From positions 1 to 8,745 of the forward strand of contig SCTL01000112.1 of assembly GCA_004297495.1 (NCBI GenBank): a DNA stretch of 8,745 bases, given 5' to 3'. This DNA comes from Verrucomicrobiota bacterium. GTDB lineage: Bacteria; Verrucomicrobiota; Verrucomicrobiia; Limisphaerales; JADLHS01. Below are positions 5,846 to 8,745 of the stretch, piece after piece. How positions within the stretch are numbered: the stretch's first letter is position 1; each line of letters begins with the position of its first letter. The notes under the pieces are model-generated. The model saw only the letters and a list, made by a program, of their open reading frames with translations. It was not told the origin of the DNA and ran no database searches. The position numbers and the translations under genes were made by a program.

Positions 5846-5910
5846 AAATTTTTTCCGTTCTTTTCAACTTAGTCTTGCGTCTGTGCGAAAATTCTTCCGC
5901 TTCTTTTCAA
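5846..5910. repeat. Imperfect direct repeat upstream of the acpP promoter
   Basis: Two similar 22-bp copies lie at 5846-5867 and 5889-5910, sharing the core CCG(C)TTCTTTTCAA and an AAATT edge with small indels, spaced 43 bp apart. On the acpP strand they read as A-rich blocks upstream of the -35. They may be UP-like or regulator sites, or simply a local duplication. The rest of the 161-bp fabG-acpP gap shows no gene. Confidence 0.4.
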
Positions 5911-5936
5911 TGCCTTCGGTTTCGGTGAACGCCCCA

Positions 5937-6680
5937 CTACATAACCATGCCGCCGTCCACCGTCAACACCTGCCCGGTGACATAGCGCCCCGCCGGACTC
6001 GCGAGATAGAGCGCCGCGCCCGCAATGTCGTCCGCCGTGCCGAAGCTGCCGAGTGGAATCTGTTTCAACAACGCTTGCCGCATGTCGTCCTTGAGTGCCG
6101 AGGTCATGTCCGTCTCGATGAAGCCCGGCGCGATGGCGTTGACGGTGATGCCGCGCGACGCCAGTTCGCGGGCGGCGGATTGCGTGAAGCCAATCAAGCC
6201 GGCTTTGCTCGCCGAGTAATTGCACTGGCCGGCGTTGCCGATGAGGCCGATGACCGAGGAAATGTTGATGATGCGTCCGGTGCGGGCTTTGATCATCGCG
6301 CGGCTGAAAGCTTTGGTGACGAGGAACGCGCCTTTCAGATTCGTGTCGAGCACGACGTCCCAATCCGCATCCGCCATGCGCATGAGCAATCCATCGCGCG
6401 TGACGCCGGCATTGTTCACCAAAATGTCCACCTTGCCGCACTCGGCGAGGATTTTCTCAGCGGCTGCGCTCACGCTCGCGCCGTCGGCCACGTCCACGGC
6501 GTGCGCCCAGGCTTTGCGACCCAGCGCGCGGACTTCGGCGGCGGCTTTCTCGGAATTCTCGACCGTGCGCGAAACGCAGACGACGTCCGCGCCTTCCGCC
6601 GCGAATCGCAACGCGATGGCGCGTCCGATGCCGCGACCGGCGCCGGTAACGACGGCAACTTGATTGGTCAGTTGGCTCAT
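5937..6680 (-). CDS. fabG: 3-oxoacyl-ACP reductase
   Basis: 247 aa, standard length. NADPH-dependent reduction of 3-oxoacyl-ACP to 3-hydroxyacyl-ACP, the first reduction of the elongation cycle, in the cytosol. Classical short-chain dehydrogenase features are in order: the cofactor loop TGAGRGIG at 12-19, NNAG at 89-92, and the catalytic set Asn114, Ser142, Tyr155 and Lys159 (YSASK). NAIAPGFIETDM follows at 181-192, and the C-terminus ends VDGGMVM. The ATG at 6680 gives the usual short N-terminus (MSQLTNQVAVVTG). It lies 33 bp after fabD, and the gap is mostly a 7-bp tandem repeat with no Shine-Dalgarno sequence. The fab/acp context makes FabG much more likely than another short-chain dehydrogenase. 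Confidence 0.95.
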   Translation of the reverse strand: MSQLTNQVAVVTGAGRGIGRAIALRFAAEGADVVCVSRTVENSEKAAAEVRALGRKAWAHAVDVADGASVSAAAEKILAECGKVDILVNNAGVTRDGLLMRMADADWDVVLDTNLKGAFLVTKAFSRAMIKARTGRIINISSVIGLIGNAGQCNYSASKAGLIGFTQSAARELASRGITVNAIAPGFIETDMTSALKDDMRQALLKQIPLGSFGTADDIAGAALYLASPAGRYVTGQVLTVDGGMVM

Positions 6681-6690
6681 GCGGGGAAAG

Positions 6691-6714
6691 CGTGTTGCGT
6701 GCTGCGTGCTGCGT
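6691..6714. repeat. Heptamer tandem repeat (CGTGCTG) between fabD and fabG
   Basis: CGTGTTG, CGTGCTG, CGTGCTG and the start of a fourth unit (CGT) follow without a break. The array touches the fabD stop codon and fills most of the 33-bp gap before fabG. The unit differs from the CAACATT heptamer on the left side of the window, but the period and the position next to a stop codon are the same. Confidence 0.65.
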
Positions 6715-7640
6715 CAAGCCAGCGCTTTCACGGTGACTTCAAGACTCGCCACGTCCGCGACGTTGAGCATTTGCGCCGACTTGTCTATGCGCTTCATGAA
6801 ACCGCTGAGGGCCGTGCCCGGCCCGAGTTCAATGAAGCGGGTGAACCCTTGCGCGAGGAGGTAGCGTATGGATTCCTCCCAGCGCACCGACGACGTGACT
6901 TGCTCAACCATGCGGGCGCTGATGTGATCCGGCGCGCCGTGCGGCTGCGCGGTGACGTTGCAAATCACCGACACGCCTGGCGCGGAGATTTTTACTCTGC
7001 CCAACTCCGCCTGAAGTTTTCCCTGTGCGCTGGCCATGAGCGGTGAGTGATACGCGCCAGCGACGGGAAGCGGCAGCGCGCGTTTTGCACCGCGCGCCTT
7101 GGCGAGTTCGCAGGCTTTCACAATTCTTTCTGCCTCGCCGGAAATCACGAGCTGGCCGGGGCAGTTCAAGTTCGCCAGCACCACGCCGGCTTCGGCGCAA
7201 ACTTCGCGTGTGGGCGCTTCTTCCAAGCCAATGATCGCCGCCATGCCGCCTTTGGTGACATCGCACGCCTCTTGCATGAAACGCCCGCGTTGGCGAACCA
7301 CGCGCAATCCATCCTCAAAACTCATCGCGCCCGCCGCCGTCAGCGCCGTGAATTCGCCGAGCGACAGTCCCGCAGTGGCCTCAAACTTCAACGCCGGCAC
7401 GCGTTCTTTCACAAGTTCAAACGCCACCCAGCTCATGAGAAAAATTCCCGGCTGCGCGTTTTCGGTTTTGGTCAGTTCGGTTTCTGGACCGTTGAAACAA
7501 ATCGCTGTGAGATCGTAGCCGAGTGCGGCGTTGGCGCGGTCGAACCAAGCCTGAGCCGTCGGGAACGCAGCGGCCAGGTCTTTGCCCATGCCGACGACTT
7601 GCGCGCCTTGTCCGGCGAAAAGTAATGCGGTCTTGCTCAT
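6714..7640 (-). CDS. fabD: Malonyl-CoA:ACP transacylase
   Basis: 308 aa, normal length. Transfers malonyl from CoA to the acyl carrier protein, providing the extender for FabF. GQGAQ at 10-14 contributes the oxyanion-hole glutamine (Gln11). The nucleophile elbow is GLSLGEFTAL with Ser93. Arg118 (RQRGRFMQEA) fits the malonyl-carboxylate arginine (Arg117 in E. coli), and His198 in AGAYHSPLM is the catalytic histidine. The elbow has Leu in place of the His seen in the common GHSLGE; I recall this variant from plant and chlamydial homologues, so it is not a defect. The gene starts 62 bp after dnaN and is followed by fabG after 33 bp. No clear Shine-Dalgarno sequence precedes the ATG. The short gap from dnaN holds only weak hairpins and no obvious promoter. 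Confidence 0.95.
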   Translation of the reverse strand: MSKTALLFAGQGAQVVGMGKDLAAAFPTAQAWFDRANAALGYDLTAICFNGPETELTKTENAQPGIFLMSWVAFELVKERVPALKFEATAGLSLGEFTALTAAGAMSFEDGLRVVRQRGRFMQEACDVTKGGMAAIIGLEEAPTREVCAEAGVVLANLNCPGQLVISGEAERIVKACELAKARGAKRALPLPVAGAYHSPLMASAQGKLQAELGRVKISAPGVSVICNVTAQPHGAPDHISARMVEQVTSSVRWEESIRYLLAQGFTRFIELGPGTALSGFMKRIDKSAQMLNVADVASLEVTVKALA

Positions 7641-7702
7641 AAAAGCCGGAAACTAAACACGAATCCGTGCTCCGATGGAAGCACTCTTTGGGGTGGCGCC
7701 GC

Positions 7703-8745
7703 TTAGCTCAAGCGCATCGGCATCACCACGTAGAGGAACGGGCCGTTGATCTTGAGCACGCCGGGGCTGAGTTCGTCAATCAACTCGATGAAGACTTCGT
7801 CCTGCGCCAGCGCGTTGAGCGGATCAATCATGTATTTCGGATTGAAGGCGATGGCCATCTCTTTGCCCTTGTAGTTGACGGCGATGCTTTCGCGCGCTTC
7901 GCCGACTTCCGGCGCGTTGGCGGTGATGGCGAGGTTGTTTTTCCCGAAGGTCAGCTTCACCGAGTTGGCTTTTTCGCTGGTCATGATTTCCGCGCGCCGC
8001 AGGGCATGGAGAAATTCCTCCCGCGGCAAAGCAATGCGTTCCTTGGTTTCGCCCGGTATTACTTGCCGATAATTCGGATAATTGCCTTCGATCAGCTTGG
8101 TAATGATGAGCACGGAGCCGCCTTTTTCGGCTTTGAGCGTGAACGCGGCTTGATTGTCGGCGTATTTTATTTCGACTTCTCCTTTGTCGCCGAGCAGACG
8201 GTTTAATTCGTTGACTGCCTTGGCGGGAATGATGAATTCGCCCTGGCTCTTTTCCGTGACATCCACTTCTTCGTCCACGAGCGCCAGCCGTCGTCCGTCT
8301 GTGGCGACCATCGTCATCTTGTGGTCCTTCAGACTGATGAAGATTCCGTTCAAGACGTAACGGGCTTCGTCGGTGGAAATGGCGAAGGAAGTTTTTTTCA
8401 TCATCCCCTTCACGGTTTCCTGCGGAAGCGTGACTTTCTTGTCTTCCTTGAACTTGGGCAGCGGCGGAAATTCCTCCGCGCTCAATCCATGGATTTTGTA
8501 AAACGAAGAACCGGAACGGACGCTGCAAACGTTTTTCTCGTCCACTTCGAGGTCTATCTCGATGCCGCTGAGTTCACGAGCGATGCCGAAGAGTTTCTTC
8601 ACCGGCACGGTGGACGACCCGGCTTTTGCCACTTTCGCCTCGACCGCACAGGAAACGGTCACGTCGAGATCGGTGGCCGTGAGTTCCAAGCTGTTGCCCT
8701 CGGCGCGGAGGAGCACGTTGGAAAGGATGGGAAGCGTCGTGCGGG
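7703..8745 (-). CDS. dnaN: DNA polymerase III beta subunit (sliding clamp), N-terminus cut by window edge
   Basis: 346 residues are visible. The clamp encircles DNA and tethers the replicative polymerase and other repair and replication factors. The reading frame is open to the right edge, where TLPILSNVLLRAEG is encoded. This matches E. coli DnaN from about residue 24 (RPTLPILGNLLL), so only some 23 N-terminal residues are missing and the start codon is outside the window. Recognisable parts are TATDLDV, STVPVKKLFGIAREL, the middle domain with ISTDEARYVLNGIF, DGRRLALV, and the C-terminal tail YVVMPMRLS, the classical MPMRL end. The internal ATG at 8716 is therefore not the true start. In many bacteria dnaN lies beside dnaA and recF; here it lies directly upstream of the fab genes on the same strand. 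Confidence 0.95.
   Translation of the reverse strand, partial: RTTLPILSNVLLRAEGNSLELTATDLDVTVSCAVEAKVAKAGSSTVPVKKLFGIARELSGIEIDLEVDEKNVCSVRSGSSFYKIHGLSAEEFPPLPKFKEDKKVTLPQETVKGMMKKTSFAISTDEARYVLNGIFISLKDHKMTMVATDGRRLALVDEEVDVTEKSQGEFIIPAKAVNELNRLLGDKGEVEIKYADNQAAFTLKAEKGGSVLIITKLIEGNYPNYRQVIPGETKERIALPREEFLHALRRAEIMTSEKANSVKLTFGKNNLAITANAPEVGEARESIAVNYKGKEMAIAFNPKYMIDPLNALAQDEVFIELIDELSPGVLKINGPFLYVVMPMRLS

Noticed and set aside
5799..7046. 415-codon open frame on the plus strand across acpP-fabG-fabD
   Set aside because: It runs antisense to several recognised genes and across intergenic DNA. Its composition (Arg/His/Ala) is that of a shadow frame.
7350..7376. Apparent loss of the His in the FabD GHSLGE elbow (GLSLGE)
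   Set aside because: The catalytic Ser, His and Arg are present, and as I recall the GLSLGE form occurs in plant and chlamydial homologues, so it is a lineage variant and not a defect.
7641..7702. Small dyad GTGCT/AGCAC in the dnaN-fabD gap considered as a terminator
   Set aside because: The stem is only 5 bp with an 8-nt loop and no T-run; not strong enough to claim.

Overview
The window looks like chromosomal DNA from a GC-rich (about 60%) Gram-negative bacterium, most likely a member of the Verrucomicrobiota (Pedosphaera/Limisphaera-like). That placement is an inference. It rests on the style of the TonB-like protein, the very short heptamer repeats between genes, the hairpin-rich palindromic repeats and the generally weak Shine-Dalgarno signals. 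I saw no phage, IS transposase, CRISPR array, tRNA or rRNA gene.

Left part, plus strand (118-2223): a three-gene energy-transduction cluster in the order tonB-like, exbB/tolQ-like, exbD/tolR-like. The three proteins would form an inner-membrane proton-driven motor acting on the outer membrane. No receptor, TolB or Pal gene is in view, so the choice between a TonB and a Tol role stays open.

Convergent junction (2224-2340): a 105-bp inverted repeat with 25-bp arms fills almost the whole gap between exbD and the opposing deoA gene.

Right part, minus strand (8745 down to 2341): dnaN (sliding clamp, cut by the window edge), fabD, fabG, acpP, fabF, a small membrane protein of unknown function, and deoA (thymidine phosphorylase). 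The four fab/acp genes supply malonyl-ACP, the carrier, the condensing enzyme and the ketoreductase of type II fatty-acid synthesis. acpP has its own recognisable promoter with a dyad in the spacer. A hairpin lies between acpP and fabF, and fabF, the unknown gene and deoA are packed within a few bases of each other.

The most interesting observation is inside deoA. A 70-bp double-hairpin palindrome sits in frame in the gene and adds roughly 21-24 residues to an otherwise normal-length thymidine phosphorylase. It resembles the protein-coding palindromic elements of Rickettsia in concept. The palindrome at the convergent junction has the same double-hairpin plan and a similar TTCC loop. Several arrays of 7-bp tandem repeats between genes add to the picture of a genome colonised by small non-autonomous repeats.
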